Positions 8,633 through 17,767 are shown, counted from the first letter of the stretch. The stretch: DNA of 63,079 bases from Pseudomonas sp. (GCF_030683065.1 NZ_JAUXMX010000055.1:1-63079); one strand, 5' to 3'. Translations and numbers: made by a program. The notes: generated from the sequence alone by a model not told the origin.

Positions 8633-9850
8633 ATGGCCGACGTAAATAAGGTAGTCCTGGCATATTCCGGTGGCCTGGACACCTCCGTGATCCTCAAGTG
8701 GCTGCAAGACACCTATAACTGCGAAGTGGTGACCTTCACCGCCGATCTCGGTCAGGGTGAAGAAGTTGAACCGGCTCGCGCCAAGGCCAAGGCCATGGGC
8801 GTCAAGGAAATCTACATTGACGACCTGCGTGAAGAATTCGTCCGCGACTTCGTCTACCCGATGTTCCGTGCCAATACCGTCTACGAAGGCGAGTATCTGC
8901 TGGGCACCTCCATTGCGCGTCCGCTGATCGCCAAGCGCCTGATCGAAATCGCCAACGAAACCGGCGCCGATGCCATCTCCCATGGCGCCACCGGCAAGGG
9001 TAACGACCAGGTGCGTTTCGAACTGGGCGCTTACGCCCTCAAGCCAGGCGTTAAAGTCATCGCCCCGTGGCGCGAGTGGGACTTGCTGTCGCGCGAGAAG
9101 CTGATGGATTACGCCGAGAAGCACGCCATTCCGATCGAGCGTCACGGCAAGAAGAAGTCGCCGTACTCCATGGACGCCAACCTGCTGCACATCTCCTATG
9201 AAGGCGGCGTGCTGGAAGACACCTGGACCGAGCACGAAGAAGACATGTGGAAATGGACTGTCTCTCCCGAGGCGGCGCCGGACACTGCAACTTATATCGA
9301 GCTGACCTACCGTGCCGGCGACATTGTCGCCATCGACGGCAAGGACATGAGCCCGGCCACCGTACTGGCTGAGCTGAACCGCATCGGCGGCGAGAACGGC
9401 ATCGGCCGACTGGATATCGTCGAAAACCGCTATGTCGGCATGAAGTCCCGTGGCTGCTACGAGACGCCCGGCGGCACCATCATGCTCAAGGGCCACCGCG
9501 CCATTGAGTCGATCACCTTGGACCGCGAAGTCGCTCACCTGAAAGACGAGCTGATGCCCAAGTACGCCAGCCTGATCTACAACGGCTTCTGGTGGAGCCC
9601 TGAGCGTCTGATGCTGCAACAGATGATCGATGCTTCCCAGGCCAACGTAAACGGCGTGGTCCGCATGAAGCTGTACAAAGGCAACGTGATCATCACCGGG
9701 CGCAAGTCTGACGATTCGTTGTTCGACGCCAATATCGCCACTTTCGAGGACGATGCCGGCGCGTACAACCAGGCGGACGCCGGTGGCTTTATCAAGCTCA
9801 ATGCGTTGCGCATGCGCATCGCTGCGGGCAAAGGCCGCAAGCTGATCTGA
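8633..9850 (+). CDS. argG: Argininosuccinate synthase
   Basis: A 405-residue enzyme that joins citrulline and aspartate with ATP in arginine synthesis. The PP-loop motif A-Y-S-G-G-L-D-T-S lies at residues about 10-18. The typical SHGATGKGNDQVRFE and YSMDANLLHISYEGG segments are both present. The start ATG 8633 gives MADVNKVVLAYSGG, as in other pseudomonads. A short CACGGG/CCCGTG hairpin (8595-8620) abuts the Shine-Dalgarno. Confidence 0.96.
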   Translation: MADVNKVVLAYSGGLDTSVILKWLQDTYNCEVVTFTADLGQGEEVEPARAKAKAMGVKEIYIDDLREEFVRDFVYPMFRANTVYEGEYLLGTSIARPLIAKRLIEIANETGADAISHGATGKGNDQVRFELGAYALKPGVKVIAPWREWDLLSREKLMDYAEKHAIPIERHGKKKSPYSMDANLLHISYEGGVLEDTWTEHEEDMWKWTVSPEAAPDTATYIELTYRAGDIVAIDGKDMSPATVLAELNRIGGENGIGRLDIVENRYVGMKSRGCYETPGGTIMLKGHRAIESITLDREVAHLKDELMPKYASLIYNGFWWSPERLMLQQMIDASQANVNGVVRMKLYKGNVIITGRKSDDSLFDANIATFEDDAGAYNQADAGGFIKLNALRMRIAAGKGRKLI

Positions 9851-9874
9851 TAAGCTGATCGCCTTGTGTCTGAC

Positions 9875-9901
9875 GAACCCCGGCCATAAGCCGGGGTTTT
9901 G
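9875..9901 (+). terminator. Rho-independent terminator after argG
   Basis: AACCCCGGC / GCCGGGGTT stem followed by TTTT, 25 bp after the argG stop and just upstream of the gloA ribosome-binding site. It separates argG from gloA. Confidence 0.85.
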
Positions 9902-9923
9902 CTTTCTAGAAGAGGAAAACCCG

Positions 9924-10316
9924 ATGAGACTGCTGCATACCATGCTGCGAGTTGGCGATCTGGATAACTCCATTGCCTTCTATACCGACGTACTGGGTAT
10001 GACCCTGTTGCGCCGCAAGGACTACCCGGACGGCCAGTTCACTCTGGCCTTCGTCGGTTACGGTGACGAGGCGCATAACAGCGTGATCGAACTGACCCAC
10101 AACTGGGGCGTCAACAGCTACGAACTGGGCACCGGCTACGGCCATATCGCCCTGGAAGTGGCGGATGTCTACAAGGCCTGCGATGACATACGTGCCCGTG
10201 GCGGCAAGATCACCCGCGAGCCGGGGCCGATGCAGCACGGCACCAGTATCCTGGCCTTCGTCGAAGACCCGGATGGCTACAAGATCGAATTGCTGTCGCC
10301 GTCGCGTAAGGACTGA
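9924..10316 (+). CDS. gloA: Lactoylglutathione lyase (glyoxalase I)
   Basis: A 130-residue short-form glyoxalase I, which converts the methylglyoxal-glutathione hemithioacetal to S-lactoylglutathione. The metal ligand His5 and Glu residues are visible: MRLLHTMLRV, IELTHNWG, YGHIALEV and the C-terminal YKIELL. The start follows AGAGGA at good spacing. It follows argG as in P. aeruginosa gloA1. Confidence 0.94.
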   Translation: MRLLHTMLRVGDLDNSIAFYTDVLGMTLLRRKDYPDGQFTLAFVGYGDEAHNSVIELTHNWGVNSYELGTGYGHIALEVADVYKACDDIRARGGKITREPGPMQHGTSILAFVEDPDGYKIELLSPSRKD

Positions 10317-10380
10317 GGGTACGGTTCGCTGACTGCATGGGGCCAGGCGTCACCGTTGGCCCACGCAAAAACCGAAACCC

Positions 10381-10404
10381 ATAGCCCAGATTGCATCTGG
10401 CTAT
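10381..10404. repeat. Degenerate REP-like palindrome
   Basis: ATAGCCCAGAT and ATCTGGCTAT are inverted around TGC. It resembles the GTAGCCCGGATGCAATCCGGG family seen elsewhere in this window. Confidence 0.5.
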
Positions 10405-10409
10405 AAACG

Positions 10410-10441
10410 AAAAGCCCCCGCAGATCTGCGAGGGCTTTTTC
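10410..10441. terminator. Bidirectional terminator between gloA and the small convergent gene
   Basis: AAAAGCCC / GGGCTTTT outer stem with an inner CGCAGA / TCTGCG stem and T-tracts on both strands. It can serve both converging transcripts. Confidence 0.85.
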
Positions 10442-10455
10442 GTATCGGCTTAGGT

Positions 10456-10635
10456 TTACAGGTCGAAATCATATTCGGCCAGTTGTTTGTTCAATCGCCG
10501 CTCTTCGAGAAGATTGTCGATAACACGCCGTTTAGCCAGGTTGGTTTTGGCAACCTCAACAGGGGTATCACTATCGTCGGCATCTTCTGCGACAAATTCT
10601 TCGTCGAGCTCGAGGTTTTCTTTACCAGTGCTCAT
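10456..10635 (-). CDS. PA3496-family small acidic protein
   Basis: A 59-residue soluble protein with an acidic N-terminal half (ELDEEFVAEDADDSD) and a basic helical C-terminal half ending LAEYDFDL. It matches the Pseudomonas PA3496 family by composition and by its place beside nth. NCBI labels that family a putative envelope integrity protein; I see no domain that proves a role. ATG 10635 was chosen because the preceding GGAG would overlap the alternative GTG at 10644. Confidence 0.7.
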   Translation of the reverse strand: MSTGKENLELDEEFVAEDADDSDTPVEVAKTNLAKRRVIDNLLEERRLNKQLAEYDFDL

Positions 10636-10741
10636 GTTTTTCACTCCAGGCTACCAAGGCCATTGGCGCACCTTATAACGGCAAAACACGGGCGGGTAAA
10701 AAAGTTTTTTTCAATCGATCAGATATAAAACTATTGAAAGC

Positions 10742-11380
10742 TCAATCATCGGAGGTTTTGTGCTTGTATTCGCACAGGTCTTCTACGCGGCAACTGCCGC
10801 AGCGCGGCTTGCGCGCCTGACACACATAACGGCCATGCAGTATCAGCCAGTGGTGTGAGTCGAGGAGAAATTCCTTGGGCACGAACTTCAGCAGCTTCTT
10901 CTCCACCTCGAGCACGTTCTTGCCAGGGGCAATGCCGGTGCGGTTGCTGACCCGGAAAATATGCGTGTCCACCGCCATGGTCAGCTGCCGAAAAGCGGTG
11001 TTGAGGACCACGTTGGCAGTCTTGCGGCCAACCCCGGGCAGGGCTTCGAGCTCTTCGCGGGTCTGCGGCACCTGGCTGCTGTGCTTCTCCACCAGGATGC
11101 GACAGGTCTCGATGACGTTCTTCGCCTTGGCGTTGAACAAGCCGATGGTCTTGATGTATTCGGATAATCCCGCCACGCCCAGGGCATAGATCGCTTGTGG
11201 CGTATTGGCCACCGGGTAAAGCTTTGCGGTGGCTTTGTTGACGCTAACGTCGGTGGCTTGGGCCGAGAGGATGACCGCGATCAGCAGCTCGAAGGGCGAG
11301 TTGTAGGCCAGTTCGGTTTTTGGCTCGGGGTTGTCTTCGTGCAAGCGTCGAAATATCTCGTGACGCTTTGCCGCGTTCAC
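10742..11380 (-). CDS. nth: Endonuclease III
   Basis: A 212-residue base-excision repair glycosylase/AP lyase for oxidised pyrimidines. It has the helix-hairpin-helix LPGVGRKTANVVL with the catalytic Lys, the catalytic Asp in VDTHIFRVSNR, and a C-terminal [4Fe-4S] cluster C-x6-C-x2-C-x5-C (CQARKPRCGSCRVEDLC). Its start overlaps the rsxE stop by 4 bp. It is the last gene of the rsx operon, an arrangement also known in E. coli and P. aeruginosa. Confidence 0.95.
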   Translation of the reverse strand: MNAAKRHEIFRRLHEDNPEPKTELAYNSPFELLIAVILSAQATDVSVNKATAKLYPVANTPQAIYALGVAGLSEYIKTIGLFNAKAKNVIETCRILVEKHSSQVPQTREELEALPGVGRKTANVVLNTAFRQLTMAVDTHIFRVSNRTGIAPGKNVLEVEKKLLKFVPKEFLLDSHHWLILHGRYVCQARKPRCGSCRVEDLCEYKHKTSDD

Positions 11381-12090
11381 TCGATCACCCCGGTGACCCT
11401 GACCCGGCGGCTTTGTACTGGGATATCTGCCTGACGGGCCTTGGCGCGTTCGATCAGGATCTGGTCGATGCGGTTCTTTCCGGCAATCAGCAGGCCGAGC
11501 ATGATGAAGGCCCCCGGCGGCAGAATCGCCAGGAGAAAGCCTTTGTAGTCGGCGAAAAGGGTCAACTGCCAGTCGGCGGCTACCGGGCCAAACAGCAGGT
11601 GCATGTTGGCAAATACCGCGCCGGTGCCGAACAACTCACGCAGCGCACCAATCATCACCAGAACCACGCCGAAACCAATGCCCATCATCAGGCCATCGTA
11701 GGCGGCCCGGCCTGGATCGTTCTTCGCGGCAAAGCCGTCGGCGCGGCCGAGGATCACGCAGTTGGTGGTGATCAACGGGATGAAGATGCCGAGGATCTGG
11801 TACAGCTCGTAGGTGAAGGCCTGCATCAAGAGTTCGATGCAGGTGGTCAGGGCGGCGATGATCATCACGAAGGCCGGCAGGCGCACGGCGGTGTTGACCA
11901 CGCCGCGCACCAGCGACACGGCGGTGTTGGAGCAGATCAGTACCACCGCACTGGCCAGCGCCAGGCCGAGGGCGTTGACCGTGGAGTTGCTGACCCCGAG
12001 CAGCGGGCAAAGGCCGAGTAGCTGGACCAGCGCCGGGTTGTTCTTCCACAGGCCGTTAAGGGTGATATCACGGTAGCTGGGGCTGCTCAT
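11377..12090 (-). CDS. rsxE: Electron transport complex subunit RsxE
   Basis: A 237-residue integral membrane subunit of the Rnf/Rsx complex with about six hydrophobic helices. The PALVQLLGLCPLLGVS and ITTNCVILGR segments are typical of the paired RsxA/RsxE membrane subunits, which together coordinate an Fe-S centre. The complex moves electrons between NADH and ferredoxin-type carriers across the inner membrane, and in E. coli keeps SoxR reduced. It overlaps nth downstream and is 4 bp into rsxG upstream. Confidence 0.93.
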   Translation of the reverse strand: MSSPSYRDITLNGLWKNNPALVQLLGLCPLLGVSNSTVNALGLALASAVVLICSNTAVSLVRGVVNTAVRLPAFVMIIAALTTCIELLMQAFTYELYQILGIFIPLITTNCVILGRADGFAAKNDPGRAAYDGLMMGIGFGVVLVMIGALRELFGTGAVFANMHLLFGPVAADWQLTLFADYKGFLLAILPPGAFIMLGLLIAGKNRIDQILIERAKARQADIPVQSRRVRVTGVIE

Positions 12091-12830
12091 GGCGCGGTTC
12101 CTTGATCGTCAGGGCCGCTGCTGTCGCCCTCGCTGGCCGGCAGGGCGGGTGTATTGCGGATTGCCGCGTCGAGCAAGGCGCTATCGCTGTCCGCTGTCGC
12201 ATTGCCGGCGACCAGCAGTTCGGCACGATGCTGATCAAAATACAGCAGCGCGTTATGCACCGCTTTGACCACTGCGCGTGGGGTGATGGTGGCACCGGCG
12301 AATTGATCGAACTCACCGCGATCCTTTTTCACCGCCCAACCAGTTTCACTCGGGTTGTTCAGCGACTTGCCGATGAAACTCTGGATCCAGCTGCTTTTGC
12401 TCACTTCGATCTTGTCGCCCAGGCCGGGTGTTTCGCGGTGGTTGAGCACGCGCACGCCGGCCAGTCGGCCATCGGCTTGAATGCCGACCAGCAGGCGGAT
12501 CGCGCCGCTGTAACCATCCGGCGCCGTGGCCTGGAGGATCACCGCGTTAGGCTGGCCATCCTTCATCGCGATGTACGCGGGTTGCGGGCTGCGGCTGCCA
12601 AGCAGGGCGTCATGCACCTGGATACTGTTATCCAGTAGATGGTTGTCATAGCTGCCGGGCGGCAGGATCTCGCCCAGCGCGCGTACCTGAGCATCGCGCG
12701 CGGAGGCCTCGATCCGCGTGGCGGTGGCTTGCTGGATCAGCGTCACCAGGCCGACCGTGACGATGGCAAAGAGGCCGAGTACCAGGCTGTTTTTCAGCAT
12801 CGAACGGCTGATTTCCGGGAGCATGTTCAT
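12087..12830 (-). CDS. rsxG: Electron transport complex subunit RsxG
   Basis: A 247-residue subunit with one N-terminal membrane helix (residues about 13-33) and a periplasmic FMN-binding domain. The flavin attachment region reads GATITPRAV, where the Thr after G-A carries covalent FMN in this family. It is ATGA-coupled to rsxD. The C-terminus is longer and more Ser/Ala/Asp-rich than usual. Confidence 0.93.
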   Translation of the reverse strand: MNMLPEISRSMLKNSLVLGLFAIVTVGLVTLIQQATATRIEASARDAQVRALGEILPPGSYDNHLLDNSIQVHDALLGSRSPQPAYIAMKDGQPNAVILQATAPDGYSGAIRLLVGIQADGRLAGVRVLNHRETPGLGDKIEVSKSSWIQSFIGKSLNNPSETGWAVKKDRGEFDQFAGATITPRAVVKAVHNALLYFDQHRAELLVAGNATADSDSALLDAAIRNTPALPASEGDSSGPDDQGTAP

Positions 12831-13858
12831 TCGCCCAACTTGAAGCCGCGAGTCGGCTTGCGATGACCGTAGGTGCGCGGTCTTGTGTAGTAATCGATGG
12901 TCGGAGCCGCCAGGTTCATCAGCAGCACGGCGAAGGCCACGGCATCCGGGTAGCCGCCCCAGGCGCGGATCACATAGACCAGCACGCCGACGCCGGCACC
13001 GAAAATCAGCCGGCCACGATTACTGGTGGCGCCGGATACCGGATCGGTAACGATGAAGAAAGCGCCAAGCATGGTCGCGCCGGTGAGCAGGTGAAACAGC
13101 GGCGAGCCGTTGGAATCCGAGCCCGAACCATTCCAGAACAGCAGGCTCATGATTGCCAGGGCGGCGAGCATGCCTACGGGTGCGTGCCAGGTGAACAGGC
13201 GCTTGTAGAGCAAATAGAGACCGCCGGCGAGGAAAGCCAGATTGACCGCCTCAACCGCATTGCCGCCGAAGCGGCCAAAGGCTGGGTTCTGTGCCCAGAG
13301 TTCGTCCATGGTCAGGCTTTTATTGATCTTGAGAGCATCCAGCGCAGTAGCCTGGGTCCAGCCATCGGGCAGGGCGGCCAAACCAAAAATATGCTGCAGA
13401 CCGTCGAGTAGGCCGATCGTGTGCGGCGCTGGCCAGCTGGTCATTTCCACCGGGAAGGAGATCAGCACCACTACATAACCGAGCATCGCCGGGTTGAACG
13501 GGTTCTGCCCCAGGCCGCCGTACAGTTGCTTGCCGAACACGATGGCGAAGCCGGTGGCGATCAGGGTCAGCCACCAGGGCGAATAGGCTGGCAGGGCCAG
13601 GGCCAGCAGTACTGCAGTGACCAGGGCGCTGTAGTCATTGAGGAAGAAGCCCAGGGGGCGTTGGCGCAGGGCCAGGATCGCCGCTTCGAAGCCCAGGGCG
13701 CAGACGCTGGCCCAGAGCAGGTTGATCAGGGTGCCGGCACCGAACAGCCAGGTCAGCGCCAAGATGCCCGGCGCGGTGGCCAGCAGTACCTGCAGCATCA
13801 CCTGCTGGGTGCGATTGCTGCCCTTGGCGTGGGGCGATGTGATACGGGGCAGGGCCAT
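12827..13858 (-). CDS. rsxD: Electron transport complex subunit RsxD
   Basis: A 343-residue polytopic membrane subunit. The covalent FMN site D-P-V-S-G-A-T-S is intact in the second half. Multiple hydrophobic helices are visible, along with the FGKQLYGGLGQNPFNPAM loop typical of RnfD/NqrB-type proteins. A gap of about 136 bp to rsxC, with a REP-like pair, is the only sizeable spacing in the operon. Confidence 0.94.
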   Translation of the reverse strand: MALPRITSPHAKGSNRTQQVMLQVLLATAPGILALTWLFGAGTLINLLWASVCALGFEAAILALRQRPLGFFLNDYSALVTAVLLALALPAYSPWWLTLIATGFAIVFGKQLYGGLGQNPFNPAMLGYVVVLISFPVEMTSWPAPHTIGLLDGLQHIFGLAALPDGWTQATALDALKINKSLTMDELWAQNPAFGRFGGNAVEAVNLAFLAGGLYLLYKRLFTWHAPVGMLAALAIMSLLFWNGSGSDSNGSPLFHLLTGATMLGAFFIVTDPVSGATSNRGRLIFGAGVGVLVYVIRAWGGYPDAVAFAVLLMNLAAPTIDYYTRPRTYGHRKPTRGFKLGE

Positions 13859-13922
13859 TGGCTCTCCGGTTGGTGACTTATGCAGGCTGCGCGGTGCGCG
13901 GCCTTGACTGCTGTTCAGAATC

Positions 13923-13994
13923 GTAGCCCGGAGCCACTATTGGGCATTTTTAGTGGGTAGTCTCAAGGCCACCCACCCTTGTTGCATCCGGGCT
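13923..13994. repeat. REP-like inverted pair between rsxC and rsxD
   Basis: GTAGCCCGG (from 13923) and the inverted CATCCGGGCTT (to about 13995) bracket about 50 bp inside the rsx operon. The right arm reaches the rsxC stop codon. Confidence 0.5.
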
Positions 13995-16472
13995 TCAGGG
14001 TGTTGGTGAGCCTGCGTGTTGCTGTAATTGTTGTTCGGCTTGCGCCAGGCGTTGACGGGCTGTAGCCAGGGCATCGGTGGCACTGCTCGGGTCACGCTCC
14101 AGCTTGCGCAGGTCTGCGCGGGCGAAGGCCACCTCGGTTTTCAGCGCGCGGGTGGCGTCGTCGATCGGCTGTTTGTCAGTGCGTACCAGCGTGGGCGCAG
14201 GCGTGCTGGTCGTCGCCTCGGCTGTGTGCAGCGCCTGTTCGGCCTGGCTCAACGCATCGCGCAGACGACCCAGTTCGGCGTCATCACTGCCGGCCTTTTC
14301 GGCTTTTTTCAACGCGGCGCGCTGCATTGCCAGTTCGATCTTGGCTTTCTTCAGGGCACTGTCGTCGACCGGCGGCGTTGCCGGTGGCGCGGCCTGGCTT
14401 TGCAGGCTGGTCAGGACCTTTTCGGCCTCTTCGAGCTGCTGGCGTAGGCGCGCCAGTTCGGCCTGTTGATCGTCGTCCGGGGTTTCGAGTTTCTCCAGCT
14501 TGCGCAACTGGGCGCGGAGCATGGCGGCGTCGATCTTGGCCTTCTTCAGGGCGCCGTCATCGGCCGGCTGCGTTGCCGGTGGCGTGGCCTGGCTTTGCAG
14601 GCTGGTCAGAACCTTTTCGGCCTCTTCGAGCTGTTGACGCAGGCGGGCTAATTCGGCCTGTTGATCGTCGTCCGGGGTTTCGAGCTTCTCCAGCTTGCGC
14701 AACTGGGCGCGGAGCATGGCGGCGTCGATCTTGGCCTTCTTCAGGACGCCGTCATCGAGCGCAGGCGCTGTTGCTGCTGCGACAGGCGGGCTGTGCACCA
14801 TCGCGGCGCCCAGGGCCTGCTGTGCGGCTGTGGCGGCGCTGCGCAGCTGGTCTACTTGTGCCTGCAGTTCAGGCGTGGCGTGCGTCGCCAGTTGTTTCTC
14901 TGCCTTCTTCTGCGCGACCTGGGCCATGCTGGCTTCGATCTTGAGTTTTTTCAGTTCATCGCCGACGCCGGCTGGTGCGCCAGCATCAGTGCTCGCCGGT
15001 GCTTCGGCTTGAGCTGCCTTGACGCGGGCGGCTTTCTCGGCGCGGGCCTTGCGCTCGATTTCTTTCTGTTCTTCAGCGCGGCGCAGGCGTTCCTGGCGCA
15101 GCTCGAAGCGTTGCTTGGACTGTTCGGCCTTGAGCTGCTTCTGTTCCAGATCGCGAATTTCGCCTTTGGCCGCGCGGTAGTACTGCACCAGCGGGATGCT
15201 CGACGGGCAGACATAGGCGCAGGCGCCGCATTCGATGCAGTCGAACAGGTTGTGCGCCTTGAGTTGCTCGTGTTCCTGGCCGATGGCGAAGAAATGCAGT
15301 TGCTGCGGCAGCAGGCTGGCCGGGCAGACTTCGGCACACTCGCCGCAGCGGATGCACGGCATGGCCGGCGGCGGCGGTGGCAATTCGGCGCTGGTCGCGG
15401 CGAGCAGGCAGTTGGTGGTCTTGATCAGTGGCACGTCGAAGTCGGGCAGGGTAAAGCCCATCATCGGGCCGCCCATGATCAAACGGTTGAGCTTGCTGCG
15501 GTCGAGGCCGGCAAACTCAAGCAGTTCGCCCACTGGGGTGCCGAGCAGCACCTCGACGTTCATCGGCCGCGCCAGGGCTTCGCCGGTGAGGGTGGTGATG
15601 CGCGAGATCAGCGGTTTGCCGAGGACCACCGCATCATGGATGGCTTTGCAGGTGCCGACGTTTTGGCAGAGGATGCCGATATCCGCCGGCAGGCCACCGC
15701 TGGGGACTTCGACACCGGTGAGAATCTGGATCAGTTGTTTCTCGCCGCCCGAGGGGTATTTGGTCGGGAACACCCGCAGTTGATAGCTGCGGTCATGCAG
15801 GGCTGAGCGCAGCGCCGCTATGGCCTCGGGTTTGTTGTCTTCGACGCCGATCAGTACCTGGTCGGGCTGGATCAGCTGGGCGAGGATGTCGATGCCGGAG
15901 ATCAGTTGCTCGGTCCGCTCGCGCATCAACAGGTCGTCGGCGGTGATGTAGGGCTCGCACTCGGTGCCGTTGATCACCAGCGTATGAATCTTCTGGGTTG
16001 GCCGGGCGTTGAGCTTGACCGCTGTAGGGAAGCCAGCGCCACCCATGCCGCTGATCCCGGCCTGGCGAATAATCGCCAGCAGGCTGTTGTTTTCCAAATG
16101 GCGGTAGTCAGGGCGGGGCGTCAGGGCGCACCACTGGTCCAGGCCGTCGCTGTCGATGACGATGGCCTGGGCGAGCATGCCGGATACATGCGGGTAGGGT
16201 TGCGGCCCGATGAAGCTGATGGTGCCTGATGTTGGCGCGTGCAGCGGTACGCTGACAAAGCCATTGGCCGTGGCGATCAGTTGGCCCTTGAGTACCCGTT
16301 GTCCCAGGCTAACCAGTGGCTCGGCTGGAGCGCCGATGTGCTGGTTGAGCGGCAGCACCAGGCGCTTGGGCAGTGGCGCCAGCTGGATCGAGGTGCGATT
16401 GGAGAGGTGCTTGCGTTCCGGCGGATGAATGCCGCCGGGGATCTCCCACGCCAGAGGTTGCATTGCGCTCAT
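13995..16472 (-). CDS. rsxC: Electron transport complex subunit RsxC with repeat-rich C-terminus
   Basis: An 825-residue peripheral subunit that takes electrons from NADH. The N-terminal NADH/FMN-binding region includes GMGGAGFPTAVK (residues about 135-150). Two [4Fe-4S] motifs follow, CIRCGECAEVCP and CIECGACAYVCP (residues about 370-425). After that comes a charged Ala/Lys/Glu-rich coiled-coil tail of about 380 residues with five helical repeats of the type LKKAKI-AAM-RAQLRKLEK. Two consecutive units of 65 residues are almost identical. E. coli RsxC also has an Ala-rich tail, so the feature is family-typical but expanded here. ATGA-coupled to rsxB. Confidence 0.93.
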   Translation of the reverse strand: MSAMQPLAWEIPGGIHPPERKHLSNRTSIQLAPLPKRLVLPLNQHIGAPAEPLVSLGQRVLKGQLIATANGFVSVPLHAPTSGTISFIGPQPYPHVSGMLAQAIVIDSDGLDQWCALTPRPDYRHLENNSLLAIIRQAGISGMGGAGFPTAVKLNARPTQKIHTLVINGTECEPYITADDLLMRERTEQLISGIDILAQLIQPDQVLIGVEDNKPEAIAALRSALHDRSYQLRVFPTKYPSGGEKQLIQILTGVEVPSGGLPADIGILCQNVGTCKAIHDAVVLGKPLISRITTLTGEALARPMNVEVLLGTPVGELLEFAGLDRSKLNRLIMGGPMMGFTLPDFDVPLIKTTNCLLAATSAELPPPPPAMPCIRCGECAEVCPASLLPQQLHFFAIGQEHEQLKAHNLFDCIECGACAYVCPSSIPLVQYYRAAKGEIRDLEQKQLKAEQSKQRFELRQERLRRAEEQKEIERKARAEKAARVKAAQAEAPASTDAGAPAGVGDELKKLKIEASMAQVAQKKAEKQLATHATPELQAQVDQLRSAATAAQQALGAAMVHSPPVAAATAPALDDGVLKKAKIDAAMLRAQLRKLEKLETPDDDQQAELARLRQQLEEAEKVLTSLQSQATPPATQPADDGALKKAKIDAAMLRAQLRKLEKLETPDDDQQAELARLRQQLEEAEKVLTSLQSQAAPPATPPVDDSALKKAKIELAMQRAALKKAEKAGSDDAELGRLRDALSQAEQALHTAEATTSTPAPTLVRTDKQPIDDATRALKTEVAFARADLRKLERDPSSATDALATARQRLAQAEQQLQQHAGSPTP
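14393..14780 (-). repeat. 195-bp in-frame tandem repeat within rsxC
   Basis: Two nearly identical copies start at 14393 and 14588 (195 bp, 65 codons). Each encodes a helix, the linker ETPDDDQQAEL and a Pro/Ala-rich spacer. More divergent copies flank them on both sides. Confidence 0.85.
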
Positions 16473-17044
16473 GCTGCCTGCTCCCGATCACTGGCGATCA
16501 ATTGGCCCGGTGACAGGGGCTTGCTCCACTTCCAGCTTTGCACGCTGCTGCCCAGCGGGATCATGTCGATGCAGTCCACCGGGCAGGGTTCGACGCAGAG
16601 GTCGCAGCCGGTGCATTCGGAGACAATCACCGTGTGCATCTGCTTGGCCGCGCCGACAATGGCGTCCACTGGGCAGGCCTGAATGCATTTGGTGCAGCCG
16701 ATGCACTCGGCTTCGCGGATGTAGGCGACCATTTGTGGTTTCTCGCCTTCCACCGCATCCAGCGGTTCGATTTCGACATCCAACAGGTCGGCCAATGCCT
16801 GGATGGTCGCTTCGCCGCCAGGCGGGCATTTGTTTATCTTGTCGCCGCCGGCAATCGCCTCGGCGTAAGGCTTGCAGCCGGGATAGCCGCACTGGCCGCA
16901 CTGAGTCTGCGGCAGCAGGGCGTTGATCTGTTCGGCAATCGGGTTACCTTCGACCTTGAAGCGCACCGCGGCAAAACCGAGGATGGCGCCGGCCACCAGG
17001 CACAACCCGAGCAAGGCGAGAATCGCGCTGAGTACCAGGCTCAT
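16469..17044 (-). CDS. rsxB: Electron transport complex subunit RsxB
   Basis: A 191-residue ferredoxin-like subunit. An N-terminal membrane helix (residues about 4-27) is followed by the four-Cys domain QCGQCGYPGCKPYAEA. Two [4Fe-4S] motifs then appear, CIGCTKCIQACP and CTGCDLCVEPCP. It passes electrons between RsxC and the membrane subunits. It overlaps rsxA and rsxC by 4 bp each. Confidence 0.95.
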   Translation of the reverse strand: MSLVLSAILALLGLCLVAGAILGFAAVRFKVEGNPIAEQINALLPQTQCGQCGYPGCKPYAEAIAGGDKINKCPPGGEATIQALADLLDVEIEPLDAVEGEKPQMVAYIREAECIGCTKCIQACPVDAIVGAAKQMHTVIVSECTGCDLCVEPCPVDCIDMIPLGSSVQSWKWSKPLSPGQLIASDREQAA

Positions 17045-17625
17045 AGCTTGATCAGTCCGGTAAAGCCCATGAACGCCAGCGACATCAACCCGGCGGTGAT
17101 CATGCCGATGGCGGCGCCCTGGAAGGATTTAGGCACGTCGGCGATGGCAATACGCTCACGCATGGCGGCGAATAGCACCAGCACCAGAGAAAAACCGAGG
17201 CCGGCGGCAAAGCCGTTGGCGGTAGCCGTGATAAAGGAGAACTCGGCCTTGTTGGCATTCAGCAGGGCCACGCCGAGAACGATGCAGTTGGTGGTGATCA
17301 GCGGCAGGAAAATGCCGAGCACGCGGTACAGCAGCGGGCTGGTCTTGTTCACCACCATTTCGGTGAACTGCACCACCACGGCGATCACCAGAATAAAACT
17401 GATCGTGCGCAGGAACTCGATATCCAGCGGCTTGAGCACGTACTGCTGAACCAGGTAGCTGCACATGGCCGCCAGGGTCAGAACGAAGGTGGTGGCCAGG
17501 GACAGGCCAATGGCCGTCTCGATTTTCTTCGACACACCCATGAACGGGCACAGGCCGAGGAATTGCACCAGCACGAAGTTATTGACCAGGATGGCGCTGA
17601 CCATGATCAAGGCGAGTTCGGTCAT
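17041..17625 (-). CDS. rsxA: Electron transport complex subunit RsxA
   Basis: A 194-residue membrane subunit with about six helices, homologous to RsxE. The start MTELALIMVSAILVNN was chosen because it begins directly with the first membrane helix; the longer frame adds unrelated residues. The LCPFMGVSKK and TTNCIVLGVALL segments carry the conserved Cys residues of the family. It is the first gene of rsxABCDGE-nth. Confidence 0.94.
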   Translation of the reverse strand: MTELALIMVSAILVNNFVLVQFLGLCPFMGVSKKIETAIGLSLATTFVLTLAAMCSYLVQQYVLKPLDIEFLRTISFILVIAVVVQFTEMVVNKTSPLLYRVLGIFLPLITTNCIVLGVALLNANKAEFSFITATANGFAAGLGFSLVLVLFAAMRERIAIADVPKSFQGAAIGMITAGLMSLAFMGFTGLIKL

Positions 17626-17737
17626 TGCGGGTTCCGTTGGTGGACAGGCAAGGCCGTGGGGAAAGGGGCTTCTATTATCGGCAAGCCGGTCAGGCCACAC
17701 AAGCCAGATAACTGTTCCTGAGTGGCCGGCATAAGGC

Positions 17738-17767
17738 TGGCGCAGCGTATTGGGGCACGCTGCGCCA
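17738..17767. terminator. Hairpin between metG and rsxA, possible terminator
   Basis: TGGCGCAGCGT and ACGCTGCGCCA form an 11-bp perfect stem with an 8-base loop, 16 bp after the metG stop. There is no T-tract, so it may act as an mRNA 3'-end stabiliser rather than an intrinsic terminator. Confidence 0.5.

Noticed and set aside
8594..9973. Long minus-strand open frame antisense to argG
   Set aside because: A shadow of argG; the real gene has complete family motifs and this frame has none.
14393..14780. Regular repeats resembling a CRISPR-like or satellite array
   Set aside because: The 195-bp period is a multiple of three, lies wholly inside rsxC in frame and encodes coiled-coil units. It is protein repeat, not an array.
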